The translations under genes and the position numbers were made by a program. From Botryotinia globosa (taxonomy: Eukaryota > Ascomycota > Leotiomycetes > Helotiales > Sclerotiniaceae), in the NCBI GenBank assembly GCA_014898425.1, contig RCSZ01000011.1:1176501-1240500 (forward strand): a DNA stretch of 64,000 nucleotides, read 5' to 3'. The notes beneath the pieces are model-generated. The model worked only from the letters and a program-made list of their open reading frames with translations, was not told where the DNA came from and made no database searches. Shown piece by piece: positions 1-11,093 of the stretch; positions within the stretch are counted from its first letter, which is position 1, and every line of letters begins with the position of its first letter.

Positions 1-212
1 GGTAGGTAGGTACGTTGTGCGGAATGTCGATGAGAGCCCGACCATCCAAGGAACTGGTGAACCTTGTTTCTAGTCATTCCAGGTTATTATTGATAAAACA
101 ATCACGTCACAGAGGTAAAAGAAGTCACATGAACCCATCACAGATTCTGTCGTGGTTGATATTGCTATCATGCACCATGCTGGATTGTAATGGAACAATT
201 AGATTCCAGTTT
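1..212. other. Flank downstream of the glyoxalase gene
   Basis: This is the 3' flank of the minus-strand glyoxalase gene. It opens with a short GGTA tetranucleotide run, a sequence type that recurs in other intergenic stretches of the window. Open frames on the plus strand here run antisense to the last glyoxalase exon and look incidental. I see no gene. Confidence 0.5.
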
Positions 213-1396
213 TTACCAATTAGCTCTCTCCTTCAATTTCTCATTTTGAATAACCTCAATCCAATAATTGTCAGGATCAAGAACGAATGCCACGTGTTTC
301 ATACGACCATCAGTCAATCTCTTCTTCCAATTAACGCCCATCTTCTCAAATCTCGCGCATGCTGCATCTAAATTATCCACGGACACGCCTATCGTAAGAT
401 TAGTCTAGCCCATGTGCGAAGAAGACATCATGGTATGACTTACAGATGTGACCAAAGCCTTGTGGCTCATCATTGCCGTTATGATACTTGAAGTTTTCTT
501 CTTTCTCTGTACCGTAATTCCAGGTCAATTCCAACAAACCTTCACGATTGGATGTGGCTGAGGATGTAGGAAGACCCTGTTCTCCAGGATACCCAAGGAA
601 ATAAAGATTGAAGTCGGCACCTGGGTTTTCAGCTGTTCGCATGAGTGACATTCCCATGATTTCTTGGTAGAACTTCAATGACTTTTCTTTATCCTTGACA
701 CGAATCATCGTGTGGTTCTGCAATTCTGTTAGTTAGCTAGATATCATTTTGTAGAGGAGAGAAACGATTACCATTCGATATGTCTCGATATCCGTAGTTT
801 TGATGCTCTCAGTCTCTTCAATAGGTTTTTGTCCAACCATCTCAACCCAATAATTATCTGGATCCAATGCAAATGCAATATGCTTCATACGTCCATCGGA
901 CAATTTCTTTTGAAATTTGTATCCGGCATCTTCAATTCGCTGACAAGCTGCTTGAAGATTGTCGACAGATATGCAAGTATGCCCAAAACCTTTGTGGGGT
1001 TCAGTGTTTCCATTTGAGACTTTATAATCGCCATCATTCTCAGTACCATAGTTGTGCGTCAATTCGATTAATCCTTCGCGATCGCTGAAATGGTTTCCGT
1101 GTGAGAGAGCCTTGGGGGAATCGTAACCCATAAAATAAAGATCGAATTTAGCTTCAGGTTGTTCAATCTTGCGAATCATTTTCATGCCCAAGTGTTCGTA
1201 AAATTTGACTGGATAAATTGTTAGATATTACAGCTACTGAGGGCATATTCGAGGTACAAACTTACCAGATTCCTTTGGATCTTTGACTCGAATCCTTTTG
1301 GCGGATTAGTATCATCCAATCATAAAAGATGTTTATATTCATTTCGTGTTCGTACATCGAGTGATTGAACTTATAGGTGCTTGTATTGGTAGCCAT
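213..1396 (-). CDS. GLO1: Lactoylglutathione lyase (glyoxalase I), two-domain monomeric type
   Basis: Glyoxalase I isomerises the methylglyoxal-glutathione hemithioacetal to S-lactoylglutathione, the first step of cytosolic methylglyoxal detoxification. Five exons join in frame: 1396-1356, 1294-1266, 1208-772, 717-444 and 388-213, giving 318 residues, close to the roughly 326 of yeast Glo1. Two tandem glyoxalase domains are visible. Each has the NHxMIRVKD strand, a G(L/I)xELT strand, a GFGH(T/I)C strand and a DNYW(V/I)E strand, so all four metal ligands (His, Glu, His, Glu) are present in both halves and both sites look intact. The start MATNTSTYKF is the usual beginning of fungal homologues. 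Introns are 53-63 nt with GT..AG ends. The exon join through the very short second exon (29 nt) is inferred from conservation of the RVKDPKESVKFYE segment. Confidence 0.93.
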
Positions 1397-2124
1397 CGTT
1401 GCGTATGATCTACTTGCTGCAAGGTAGTTGAGTATTAGCAAACTGTACAAGGTAGGATTGATAGGAGTGATAGAGCCGATTGATATATCCTCGATATAGC
1501 TATGGAGAACGTACCTGAATCCACAATACTCTGTCGTAAATAGCTTGGTTTGATGAGTCTGCTTAAATTGCGAAAGGAGTACATAGAATGGAATGCGAAA
1601 ATAGTTGACGTTGTTGTGAATGGATGGCAACAAGTTATATTGATGAGGGGGACAAAAATACTTTGACAATAATCATGTTCCCACGCCCCTCTCTTCGGTT
1701 ACCAGTCTAGTAGTCTAGGTCATTATGACGTTGCGGGGGATTGTGAAAGGTCCAATATTATATATAATATTTCTAAGCAAATGAATGATCTCTTGTCCGA
1801 TGAAAAGCAATGAATAATGGATTGAGCACCAGGGAGCATATGGATATCCGAGCTGAGCATTTAGAGGGTATTTCGGTACCGAGTACATACATACTTTGTA
1901 TATGTATCAGAGTGAACGGGATATTCTTTTGCATGAGTTCGAATAGTCGTATCAAAAGATTACCTGTACACACTCCAGTATGTATACCTCCAGTATGTAC
2001 ATCTACCTAGGTAGATGACCTTCCTATCCGTTTACTCAAACCTACGCAAAAATATTCTAGTCCTTACTTACCATCAGCCAAGCCTCGAGCTCATCTCATA
2101 TAAAACTTAACCCTTCCTTCAACC
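1397..2124. other. Intergenic, upstream of glyoxalase
   Basis: This stretch should hold the glyoxalase promoter (minus strand). It contains a palindromic CTACCTAGGTAG near 2004 and a short duplicated CTCCAGTATGTA around 1974-1998. No convincing coding frame was found. Confidence 0.4.
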
Positions 2125-2316
2125 CTAGTAATAAGAGAGCAATTCTTCGAAAAAATCAATGAGCTCGCTAAGCTCTTCAACTACAAACTCCACGATCCCT
2201 TTGAAAGCATACGTCCATAAGAAATAAAATGCCAATGGAAAAATGAGATATTGTAAGGAAGGGGTTTCGAGTGTATAACTTTCCATCCAATTTTCAAGAA
2301 TCGTCATATTTGCCAA
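2125..2316 (-). CDS. Hypothetical 63-residue membrane microprotein
   Basis: A short open frame with an ATG start encodes a peptide with one strongly hydrophobic segment (about residues 20-40, LQYLIFPLAFYFLWTYAF) followed by an acidic amphipathic tail rich in Glu and Leu. I do not recognise the family. The composition is more protein-like than the other small frames nearby, and the layout (short polar N-terminus, one membrane span, acidic tail) is plausible for a membrane microprotein. There is no conserved motif and no partner gene, so it could be a chance frame. Confidence 0.3.
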   Translation of the reverse strand: MANMTILENWMESYTLETPSLQYLIFPLAFYFLWTYAFKGIVEFVVEELSELIDFFEELLSYY

Positions 2317-2736
2317 TGTCGATGATGTCTGTCTGTGCTTGTAGTAATCACTGTCGAAATTGAAAATGTTAAGAGGTAGGTTGTGAACTATTTATGGATC
2401 TTGTGAGAAGGGAGAACTATTAACGATTAAAATATATTAAGTAATAAATAATGTTATATATTGAAAGCTTCATATATTAAGGTTAAAGAAGATCTCAGTA
2501 GAATCATTGAATACCTGAGTGGAGAAAAGTACTTGGATATTTATAGTAGACATAGAAATCATCGATTATCTATTTGTGGGTGCTAAATGTGACGGACATA
2601 TTTTAGCACTCTCTAGTAGATTGTCTAGTATGCATGCCTCACAATGTTAAGTGCATAGTAATATGTCTATTCAACTCTTCATAAAACATCTACAAGTGAA
2701 AATCTATGGCCAATCCGATCTTCATAACATATATAC

Positions 2737-2782
2737 TCGAGCGCAGCGAGCTATGGGGGTTTGGGGGCTTGCCCCCATAATC
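2737..2782. repeat. GC-rich palindromic motif, copy A
   Basis: The motif starts CTCGAGCGCAGCGAG and runs into a G-run/C-run hairpin (GGGGGCTTGCCCCC) with a preceding GGGGGTTT. A close relative lies at 36259-36300, starting CTCGAGCGTAGCG and ending in a similar G/C hairpin. Such compact GC-rich hairpins in AT-rich flanks resemble dispersed small palindromic elements. The mobility is inference; the similarity of the two copies is seen directly. Confidence 0.6.
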
Positions 2783-2956
2783 AAACCAATTAATGAATGG
2801 AAATGACGTTCTGCTGGAGGTAGTCGCAGGAATAGGAGTTTTGGAAAGTATCATCGCATCGTTCAAAGTGAATCTATACATGAATGCAGGAAAGGGATCC
2901 AAACTCCCATGGAGTACTCGTAAATGTCATGTAGGTTGACAATCGATTCATTGAAA

Positions 2957-3003
2957 TGACGCTCCGCTGGCCCTCCGGGGGCCACTGCCGTGGAGGCAGA
3001 GTA
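2957..3003. repeat. GC-rich hairpin stretch
   Basis: A short GC-rich segment beginning ACGCTCCGCTGG contains the inverted pair GGCCCTCC and GGGGGCC and then CTGCCGTGGAGGCAG. A partial copy of its beginning (GAAATGACGTTCTGCTGGAG) lies at about 2799-2818, suggesting the whole 2.7-3.0 kb patch is made of related small repeats. Function unknown. Confidence 0.4.
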
Positions 3004-3682
3004 GCTTCTTCAAATGTGTATATATTCTCAACTGTTTGATATACTATTCTTATTAGACCTTTTCATGTAGATGGGTATGCGATGTGCTTCCGAAAGTATG
3101 AGATCAAATGTTTGTCCGTAGAATCCATAGTACTTACTATACTTGATTCTGACATCAGATGATGTAAGTTTCAGGATTCACAAACTGTGGAAAGAATCAG
3201 TATAGACATTGTATCAAGTTATAATGAATTACAAATCTGTAAAATCCCATCACCCTCTTGCAAGCATGAATCTGAATTCGAAGTTGTAACCATGAAATCT
3301 CTCCAGTCATTTCTGGTTACTGTAACCTTACACCCTTCATGGTCTAAACTTTACCGAGATCATCTACAGCTATGAACTAATTAATACCTACTCAGACCTT
3401 CCCCGCCCATGCTGAGCCATTGAACAACCTCTTATCAGCTTGGAATTGCAATTGACTTCTTTTTATTATTATCATCATTATCATTATTATCCTATTATTG
3501 CTCAATCAATACTTTCACTGTAGCTGATTCATAATATCATATGTGTATGTATTCTCTCAGTTGTTCCAATTGATATTTTCCATCTCTACAAAGACAATCA
3601 ATCAATCTCATACGAGAAATCTTTACTAATGATATCTCATTCGATAGAACAAGATATAACCAGATCAAATCAAATAATAACC

Positions 3683-4309
3683 ATGACGTCCCATCCACCA
3701 CAAAGTCAAACCATGCTGCTGAGCAAAAGAATATCCACCTTCCTACAGAACAACACATCGCCACATCTCCATACACTAATGCTGCTGACACCCACCGGCA
3801 AGCTTCTCAGTACCTCTTCCAGTTCTCCGGCCTCAGTACTGCGTCACCAAGGTACTCTCGCCCTCTCACTCTGGACCCTCTACTCACCTTTCCCGGCGCA
3901 AACCGTATCGGACGCGCTTCCTCCCAATGGCGAAGCATCCAATGGTCGCACTCCCGAATCTCGAGAAACGAAGAGTATACTGATACAAATGGAATTGGGC
4001 ATCATGGTGATACGACTATTAGCTTGTGGATTATTATTCGTCGCGATCGGACCAGCACCCGGAGTATCAGGAACCACCACACCGCAAATTCAAAGAGAAG
4101 GGATGATTTCGATATCGCAACCAGCGTCGCCAGATGGAGGCCACGAGAGGGAAGTTATTAGGAGTGGAGAAGGGAGCGAGACGGCGAGTTTGAGGAGTGC
4201 GAGAGGCGGTGGAGTGGGTATTGGCGGTATGAGAAGACAGGCAGAGGAATTGGGACAATGGTTAGAGGGTGCACTGGATGGCTTGGTGTTGAGTACCGCG
4301 GAACGATAA
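3683..4309 (+). CDS. Roadblock/LC7-domain protein, LAMTOR2 / Ego3-like
   Basis: 208 residues, no intron. The N-terminal part (MLLSKRISTFLQ..., then LHTLMLLTPTGKLLSTSS) and the later IQMELGIMVIRLLACGLL segment match the order of helix, strand and hydrophobic strand in the roadblock fold of LAMTOR2. The last stretch (RRQAEELGQWLEGALDGLVL) matches its C-terminal helix. In the family such proteins sit in the Ragulator/EGO complex on the vacuole and recruit Rag GTPases for TORC1 signalling. The fungal copy is longer because of a Ser/Thr/Gly-rich insert (about residues 135-185). I chose the ATG at 3683 (context ACCATGA) over the in-frame one at 3629, whose extra 18 residues resemble untranslated leader. 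Function is assigned by fold resemblance only. Confidence 0.7.
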   Translation: MTSHPPQSQTMLLSKRISTFLQNNTSPHLHTLMLLTPTGKLLSTSSSSPASVLRHQGTLALSLWTLYSPFPAQTVSDALPPNGEASNGRTPESRETKSILIQMELGIMVIRLLACGLLFVAIGPAPGVSGTTTPQIQREGMISISQPASPDGGHEREVIRSGEGSETASLRSARGGGVGIGGMRRQAEELGQWLEGALDGLVLSTAER

Positions 4310-5482
4310 ATCCAGCGCGATTGATGGATGTGGGTGTGGGATAGGGGAGAGGCCACTCAATCGAATTTCGACCACTTTGCGACAATTTACCATCGCGTCG
4401 CAAAACGATCAGGGGAAAAACGTTTCAGTCATCGATCGATATTATTCGACGGAGCAAAAATAAATATCAAACAATAATTGGGTTGGGTATAATGGAATAA
4501 ATGGACAATGTGCATAAAATGGGAATCAGGACATCAGCACTTGGATTGTACGGATTGTTCATCAGAGGATTGGTGTAAGGGGATTGGAGTTATGATACCA
4601 CAACCTTCGATTCCGGTATACTTTCTTTTTTTTTCAATATATATCGACTGTCAAACATATAATTAATCTTTTATCATACCTATTGAATAGTGTTTCTTGC
4701 TGATGCGGTTTCGATTGTAGGGGCTCACGGCTCGTTTCGCTGAATCGTGGTATACTGATATTGATGATTGATCTTTCTTAATGAACCAAAAAGCAACAAG
4801 ATGTTATTTCGCAATGGATTAAAATATCAGTTATAGATTTACTACTTTCAAATCTACACCCCAGTCTGCACAATCCAAATACAAAATCATTAGTTTGGTT
4901 TTAGATATCCTTCAAAAGATACCCTTCCCTCATCATCACCATCGTTCTTCTCCCCAATTCCCCAATTCCTCACATTCACTTCCAGTTACATCCCATATCA
5001 TCCCATCCCATCCCATACCACACCACACCATAAAAACCAAAAACCCCAAACGCCAAGATGAATCTTTGTCCCAATCCCATCCGGTTCCACCCATCATCTC
5101 CCCGCGTGTCAGAAATGCGTCTTTGTTGCATGTGCCACTAGTGTTGGTTTTGCTAGTTGTAGAGATTTGGGTACAAAGAATGGATGAAAGGAGGGAGATT
5201 TGGTAGAGGGGGTTGAAAGAGTGGTGCTAGGATGGATGGGAATGTGTGTACTGCTGATCGCTGCGTGTATGTGGGTGGTGCTTTGATTGAAAGGAAGATG
5301 TTGGGTAGAGTTTAGTAGGGACGAATATCTTTCCAAGGGGAACGAAATATGTCGTTTGATCTTTGGAGTTGATGGTATATCGTTCTTCGCTATATATTTT
5401 ACACTTTCTATTCTATCTTATCCCATTCAACCCACAACCCACAACCCACACCCAAACACCCCAACCCACTCAATAAACCAAA
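4310..5482. other. Intergenic between the roadblock and macro-domain genes
   Basis: About 1.2 kb with pyrimidine-rich tracts (CCCATCCCATCCCATACC near 5002 and CCCACAACCCACAACCCAC near 5431), typical of a fungal promoter and 5' leader. Small frames here are rich in His, Pro and Ser from these tracts and are not convincing genes. Confidence 0.4.
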
Positions 5483-8152
5483 ATGGCCTCACAAACCCCC
5501 AACCCGTTCCTCATAGAATCCCCCTTTTCCTCACCCTCCAAACCCACAATCTCAACTTCAACTCCCCTCCCACTCTCCCAAGGTCTCCTCCTCTCCTCCT
5601 CCTCCGACCCCCTCGTCCCACTCGAACTGCGTCTCGTGTCCCTCCTCTCCTATCCCTGCACCGCGATCGTAAATCCGATTTCTCAATCCCCGTCTACGTA
5701 TCCGCTTATGCGCGCGAAGGGTTCGATGACAGGGGTTGCGGATTCTGGACTTGTGGATTTGCCTTCCCGAATGGGTATGACTATTGGCAGAGGGACGCCG
5801 CAGATAAGTCTCCCGGGTCTGATTGATCAAACGGCCGGAGAGGAATTAGCAAATTGGAGAGAACAGAATTGGAAGGAAGGATTGTATGCTGGGGCGTGTG
5901 GAGTAAGTGGGAGTTTTGGGTTGGGTAATGCTGCGGAAGGGAAGAGATATGGGAATGTGTATATGAGGGAGGGAAATCAGAGACCGAAATATATTATTCA
6001 TACGCATGCGCCGGATTTTGCGGATAAGGCGTATAGTACGCCGTTGGTGAAACAGTTGTTGGTTAATTGTTATCGGGGGGCGTTGGTGGAGGCGATGGGG
6101 ATTGCGGAGAGGGAGGAGGAGGGAGAGGGAGAGAGGTATAAAGGGGGAGATGGACAAGGAGAAGAAGAGGTGGAGGTGGAGGAGGAGGAGAAGGAGGAAG
6201 ATCTTTCAAACGCCGAAAAGAAAAGAATGGATGGAAACGTAATATTTTCCACAAACACAGGAGAAGATACGATTATGGCGGAAACAGGACCAGATACTGA
6301 TAATGACATGTCAGCAGAGAGGGAGAATATGCCGGAGATACCAAGGAAAATAGGAACAAGAGGTTTTGGTACAGTTAATCTGGCGGGAAGTATGAGTAGT
6401 CCAGCGAGTCTGGCGAGTCCAAGGGGTGTCAGTTTAGATGCAGTAGGTGTTTCGCCTTTTCCATCTCCATCTATTCCAGCAAACACATCTAACTCGCCCA
6501 TTACATCAATTCCATCTATACACCTCTCATCATCCACATCCGTCCCTTCACTTTCTTACGACCCTTCGAAGCACCATATCCCAAAAACTTCCGCCAAACT
6601 AACAGGTATAACCATTGCCTTCCCCGCCATCTCCACAGGTCACAAATCTTTCCCCCATCGTCTCGCTGCTCGTATTGCTGTCGGCACTGTGAGAGATTTT
6701 CTACGCCATCCTATTTTCGGTGCTATACGACGAAAAAGGATTCGGAAGGTGGTATTTTGTGTGTGGCCTATTGATAGTCCGAATAAAAAAGCGTTGCAAG
6801 TAGCATTTGGACTTAATTTTCCACCACCGTTACCACAGAGTGCACCGTTGAGTCCGGTGAGCAATCAGCTTTCTACGCCGCCGTTTTCACCGAGTGTGAA
6901 GGGGAAGAGGGGGTTTGATTTTAAGTTGGGGTTGGCGTTGCGGGATTTTGAGGAACAGGATAGTGGAGTGCCGAGGATTGTGGTTACGCCGCCGGTTACG
7001 CCTATGGTGAGGTCAGGCTTGAGTTTGAGTTTGGGTTCTGGGGAGAGAGATAGGGATTTGTCTGGTTTGGGAAATTTGGAAGGACAGATATTGAGTAGGG
7101 GACATGGAGATCTGGGAGATGAGGGGAATGAGGTTGTGGAGGAAATGGAAGTGGATGTCGATGCCGATGTCGATGTGGAAGTGGAATTAAACAACAAGGA
7201 AAATAAGGAGAAGGAGAAGAGCTGGGAAGTGGAAGTGGAGAAGGAATTTAAAGGGAAGACGGGGGCAGAGACGGAGGAGGGTGACGATATTGGTGTTTGT
7301 GGAAATCTGAAAGCGGGAACTGGAAAAGGAGATGAGGAAGTAGGAGAGGAAGAAGAACTGAGAGAGAAGGTGAGACTACTGAAGGCAGAATTGGAGGAAA
7401 CACTGAGAGAGAAAATAAGACGACTCAAAGCAGAAGTGGAGGAGCAAGAACTTGGAGAGGAAATAAGACGACTCAAAGCAGAAGTGGAGGAGCAAGAACT
7501 GGGAAAGGAAATAAGACGACTCAAAGCAGATATGGAGAAGAGGTATAAACGGGGAGACAGTAGTGGAAGAGATAGGAGAGGGAGAAAAGAAACCTACAGA
7601 CAGAGAAAAAAGCAGCAAGGAATGAGATTGGCTGCTGCGATGAGAGTGAGGAGAGAGGGGGAGAGGGAAAGAGGGGAGAAGAAGGGATGTTTGAGTTCGC
7701 GTGAGAATTTGAGGGTTGGAGAGAGGGATACGAGGACACCAGAGAGGATGCCAGGAAGTATCGGGAGAAATATGGAGAGAAGTGCGGATGAAATAACAGG
7801 AGAGCAAGAAGTAGACCCGAAGCTGCCTGATGAGGGAGTTCGGAGGCCTAAACTAAGAAACTACAGCGGCTCACCCGAAAGCAAATTAAGCATCGGAGAG
7901 AGACGAACGGGAGGGATACCATCTAAAGAGAAGGATCCACAAGAGAATATAAAAGTTGGTGGATATGTCCGTCGTCATGGAGGAAGCGAAATGAGAAACA
8001 AGCAAGAGAGAAGATATCCGGAAAGGGCTCGTGTCGGAGAGATCAACGTGGTTGCGAAGGGAGGAAGGCCAAGTGCAGTTGAAGGACGACGGCCAGGGGA
8101 TGCTGATACTGAACGGCGTGGAGGGAGGAAATCGAGAAGAAGGGGGAGATAG
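5483..8152 (+). CDS. Macro-domain protein with acidic insert and coiled-coil tail
   Basis: 889 residues, apparently intronless, with start context CAAAATGG. Residues from about 60 to 210 and from about 370 to 430 together look like one ADP-ribose-binding macro domain. The first part carries QTAGEEL, GLYAGACGVSGSFGL, KYIIHTHAPDF and LLVNCYRGALVEAMG; the second carries GITIAFPAISTGHKSFPHRLA and IRKVVFCVWP. Between them lies roughly 160 residues of Glu-rich and then Ser/Pro-rich sequence, a large insert in a surface loop. The C-terminal half is strongly charged. A near-perfect tandem repeat of LGEEIRRLKAEVEEQE (DNA about 7410-7535) predicts a coiled coil, followed by an Arg/Glu-rich basic tail. 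Macro domains bind or hydrolyse ADP-ribose derivatives; whether this one is active cannot be told. The domain call rests on motif order. Confidence 0.75.
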   Translation: MASQTPNPFLIESPFSSPSKPTISTSTPLPLSQGLLLSSSSDPLVPLELRLVSLLSYPCTAIVNPISQSPSTYPLMRAKGSMTGVADSGLVDLPSRMGMTIGRGTPQISLPGLIDQTAGEELANWREQNWKEGLYAGACGVSGSFGLGNAAEGKRYGNVYMREGNQRPKYIIHTHAPDFADKAYSTPLVKQLLVNCYRGALVEAMGIAEREEEGEGERYKGGDGQGEEEVEVEEEEKEEDLSNAEKKRMDGNVIFSTNTGEDTIMAETGPDTDNDMSAERENMPEIPRKIGTRGFGTVNLAGSMSSPASLASPRGVSLDAVGVSPFPSPSIPANTSNSPITSIPSIHLSSSTSVPSLSYDPSKHHIPKTSAKLTGITIAFPAISTGHKSFPHRLAARIAVGTVRDFLRHPIFGAIRRKRIRKVVFCVWPIDSPNKKALQVAFGLNFPPPLPQSAPLSPVSNQLSTPPFSPSVKGKRGFDFKLGLALRDFEEQDSGVPRIVVTPPVTPMVRSGLSLSLGSGERDRDLSGLGNLEGQILSRGHGDLGDEGNEVVEEMEVDVDADVDVEVELNNKENKEKEKSWEVEVEKEFKGKTGAETEEGDDIGVCGNLKAGTGKGDEEVGEEEELREKVRLLKAELEETLREKIRRLKAEVEEQELGEEIRRLKAEVEEQELGKEIRRLKADMEKRYKRGDSSGRDRRGRKETYRQRKKQQGMRLAAAMRVRREGERERGEKKGCLSSRENLRVGERDTRTPERMPGSIGRNMERSADEITGEQEVDPKLPDEGVRRPKLRNYSGSPESKLSIGERRTGGIPSKEKDPQENIKVGGYVRRHGGSEMRNKQERRYPERARVGEINVVAKGGRPSAVEGRRPGDADTERRGGRKSRRRGR
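7366..7540 (+). repeat. Internal tandem repeat encoding a coiled coil
   Basis: Within the macro-domain gene a unit of about 48 bp, encoding variants of EEIRRLKAEVEEQELG, occurs about four times. The last two copies are nearly identical in DNA, which indicates recent unit duplication. The heptad-like spacing of Leu and charged residues predicts a helix. Confidence 0.7.
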
Positions 8153-10144
8153 CGATGGGAGATTGGTTGGACAGTTTTGTTGATTGGTTTGAATGGATAA
8201 AGTGAAGAATATAGTCTGAAGGGGGAAAATTTATAATTGTAAAAATACATTCTTAATATGATCGGGTGGAATAGAAGGTTAAAAGAAACAGCCCCCCGAT
8301 CTAGAAGCTTGTGATTCGAGGAGCGTAAAATGTCCTCGTATATTCTGAGCTTCTATAAGAGAATGAATTATACAATAGGATAAGAGTCTAGTGTCTTAAT
8401 TATATGGATGATGAAATAATAGAGGTTAAACTTGTCCTGGAGAATATATCTCATCCTATCGAATACCAAAATCTAATTCAATCACGAGACTGACACGTGT
8501 TGGATTAGCCAAGTTGCCATGTTAGGTAAGGGCTTTGGGGGGTGGGGGTGGGATTTACTGAAAGAGAAAGCGGGACGTCGAAAATGTACTCTCTTGTCGA
8601 TGTTCAATATCAAGTCGGACAATCGACATCAAAGTTTCAAGTGTCCATGACTAGGAATTATTGAAATCTAGGTACCTTCAATGTGTAATTCTATTTGATG
8701 CATTGGTGTCGGGTTTTCCGTCACAAGACTACCAATGAAATATCTCTGCGAAAGTATTCCACACATCCTGTTTTCTACTGATCAATTCCCTAAGAAAGAA
8801 TTTTCCGAGATGGAAGAACAGCGCGTATCTTCAAGTCGGTGGATAACGCTCCATAAGTGCCACAGAGAGGCAGAGACTGGAATTGTCGTCTACTGACTGA
8901 TAACTATATATTATATTACCCCTCATCTTTGGGCACAAAATTTCAAGCAAAAGTATGCTTCATTGTCAATTAGCTGAGAAAGGGGGCTTGATATAACCAT
9001 GGACTCGAGGCGACAGGTATATTCTGGACGTGACGGAATCACTGCTTGTACAGAGAATGGTTTATTGTGCGAGACTGGTGCGTAGAGTCTGAAATCAGAT
9101 GACGCGTCTCCTGGGAGTACTCCTATGTTTACAGAGGATTGTAAATCTAGACTTCATTCTCCGACTGAGGAATATCAAATTTATATTGTGGGCAGTGCGC
9201 AGAGTGAGCCTCGTTCTGTTACTGTACCACTTTTAGCAGAGCCGTCAGATGAGTGGTACAAGAGCTATGGAACAACGCGGGCGCTAGTACGCATACAATA
9301 CTTCTAATTTCTAACAGCTTTTGCTGAACTCGAGGCTTTGCTTGGAATCTTACTGAAGGTCTCACAGTGGACCTTTCTATGTAGTAAGACGAATCAACGA
9401 GTCCGACATTGAAATGTCGGTGTTTAAACGAGACGATAGGGAAGCCAAGATATTGTCTGGCAGAATAGCTAGCTTGAAAGCGTTTGTGTCCACAGGCAGT
9501 CACTTAGAGTCGCATGCAGCTGAGTTCTAACGCCTCGACCGATTCGAAATATAGAAAGACTCTACCGCCCATTTCCTCTGCTAATGGAAAATACTATATT
9601 TTATATATAAATCTTTTCCTTGACCCCCATTAATAAATTATTTACATAAAGTTTATTCTACATGTTTTATGTTGGATGAATAAAAAAATAGTCAGCTCAA
9701 TTATATAGCATAGTCACCATTTATTTTGCCAAGAATCGTTTTATCTTCGATGACACCCACATTTTCAATTAAGCGAGAACGGATGATTGGCTTTCAAAAG
9801 GGAAGGAAGAGGAGTCTAATTGTTTGGTTCGCTGTTGCACTATTAAGTCAACTTTAGAACATTTGGAAGAGTGGGTGGGAAGTTTTGTTTTCATTATGCA
9901 AGTGGGAAAGTCGGTGCCTGTTTTTATGTTCCATGGGCCCTAGGGTTCTAAGACTTCGATAACAGGAATGAGTACCGTGAGTGCGGTATGTATGTGACGT
10001 GCTGATCAACGGATATTGATGTAAAAGATAGATCACATACTATCATCTTCATGGAGTTGGAGATACTTCGAGGAAGCTTACAGCGAATCCTTCATCTGTA
10101 TATCCATTACTCTTTGAAACAACATCGGATCAAGAGCCAACAGA
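8153..10144. other. Two-kilobase gene-poor interval
   Basis: Small frames occur near 9125-9503 on both strands but show no family resemblance, no signal peptide and no paired splice sites that extend them. The stretch 9580-9720 is AT-rich. I see no supported gene. Confidence 0.4.
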
Positions 10145-10690
10145 ATGAACTTCTCATTCATGAAGTTGATAGCACTAGCTGCTCTTCTTGCCTACTCTCA
10201 CGCTAGAGACTGTACCTTTACAAACAGCACCACGATTTTCCGTAAGCCTGCTCGAATTACCAACATCCTCAGTTGCGATGCTTTTGCCACATCCGTTCAA
10301 ATCTCTTCCATCTTCACAGGTACATTTTCCCTCCCCAATGTTATCAATATCACAGGCTCTATTCCTATCTACAAGGAACTTGATCCGCCTACTTTGACTT
10401 CTATTGTGCTTGATGATTTGCAATATCTGGGTAGTCTGGATCTGAACCAAACAGCCTGGAATCTGGACTTTGTGTTTATGGGTGCTTTATAAACGGTGGG
10501 GGATGTACAGATTAGTTCCAACAAGGAAAGTACTGTGACATTTTCTAGGCTAAAAATTGCGGTGGTTTTGACGTTCAACGGGGTTGTCTCTACCTATGTA
10601 ATTCTATCTGGTCTTGATTGGATATTTGAAGCTTCAGTGTGGGAGCTATGTGAGAAAATATCATTCTCTAATCTGAATGTTTGAATGCAG
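10145..10690 (+). pseudogene. Broken ECM33-like secreted receptor-L-domain protein
   Basis: An ATG in good context opens a 115-codon frame with a clear signal peptide (MNFSFMKLIALAALLAYSHA) followed by DCTFTNSTTI, a Cys-containing start and beta-rich repeats (ISSIFTGTFSLPNVINITGSI) like ECM33-type GPI-anchored cell-wall proteins. A TAA at 10490-10492 stops it. The same frame continues for about 35 codons with the family-like TVGDVQISSN stretch and then decays. A 39-nt intron (GTGTTT..TACAG, 10472-10510) could in principle remove the stop, but it would be shorter than every other intron here and would delete the VGDVQ strand. I favour a nonsense-interrupted and C-terminally decayed copy. A shortened secreted product from 10145-10492 remains possible. 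Confidence 0.55.
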
Positions 10691-11093
10691 CATAGACTTT
10701 GGGTCTTTGGCAAACTAATCGCAGATTAATTTCCACTAGCCAGTTCTTGTAGGTCAATATGCGACGATACAGATACCGACTCTGAAAGTTACATTTCCAG
10801 CGTTAAAATCCTGTGGCTGTCTTGTTTTTTGTGAATTTATGGTGATTTAGTTGATAAGTAATCATCTGGTCACAATGTGCATCTCATATACTTACCAAAT
10901 CTATAGGTATCTCCGCAGTAGTGCATAGCAAGACCAATTTATTGGTTGATATCGTGTGTATTGTAGGTTCAAATCTACGAAGTGATCTAATACTCGTGCA
11001 TTCAAACAATTCCTATCTAAAAGAATGAGTATTCGATCACCACCAACAGTACACGTGCTCTCTCTAATCGTAACGTGATCAATCTTCGATATC
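10691..11093. other. Intergenic, no gene seen
   Basis: Decayed continuation of the ECM33-like copy on the left and 3' flank of the minus-strand membrane protein on the right. Nothing else is recognisable. Confidence 0.35.

Larger units (their letters stand above)
2317..3682. other. Intergenic with GC-rich hairpin motifs
   Basis: About 1.4 kb without a convincing gene. It holds a GC-rich palindromic motif near 2737-2782 and a second GC-rich hairpin near 2957-3003, both standing out from AT-rich surroundings and listed separately. Near 3460-3495 there is a TTATTATCATCATTATCATTA simple-repeat stretch, probably in the leader of the next gene. Confidence 0.4.

Noticed and set aside
8153..10144. 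Search for a gene in the 2-kb gap, including the frame at 9219-9503
   Set aside because: No conserved motif, signal peptide or joinable splice sites.
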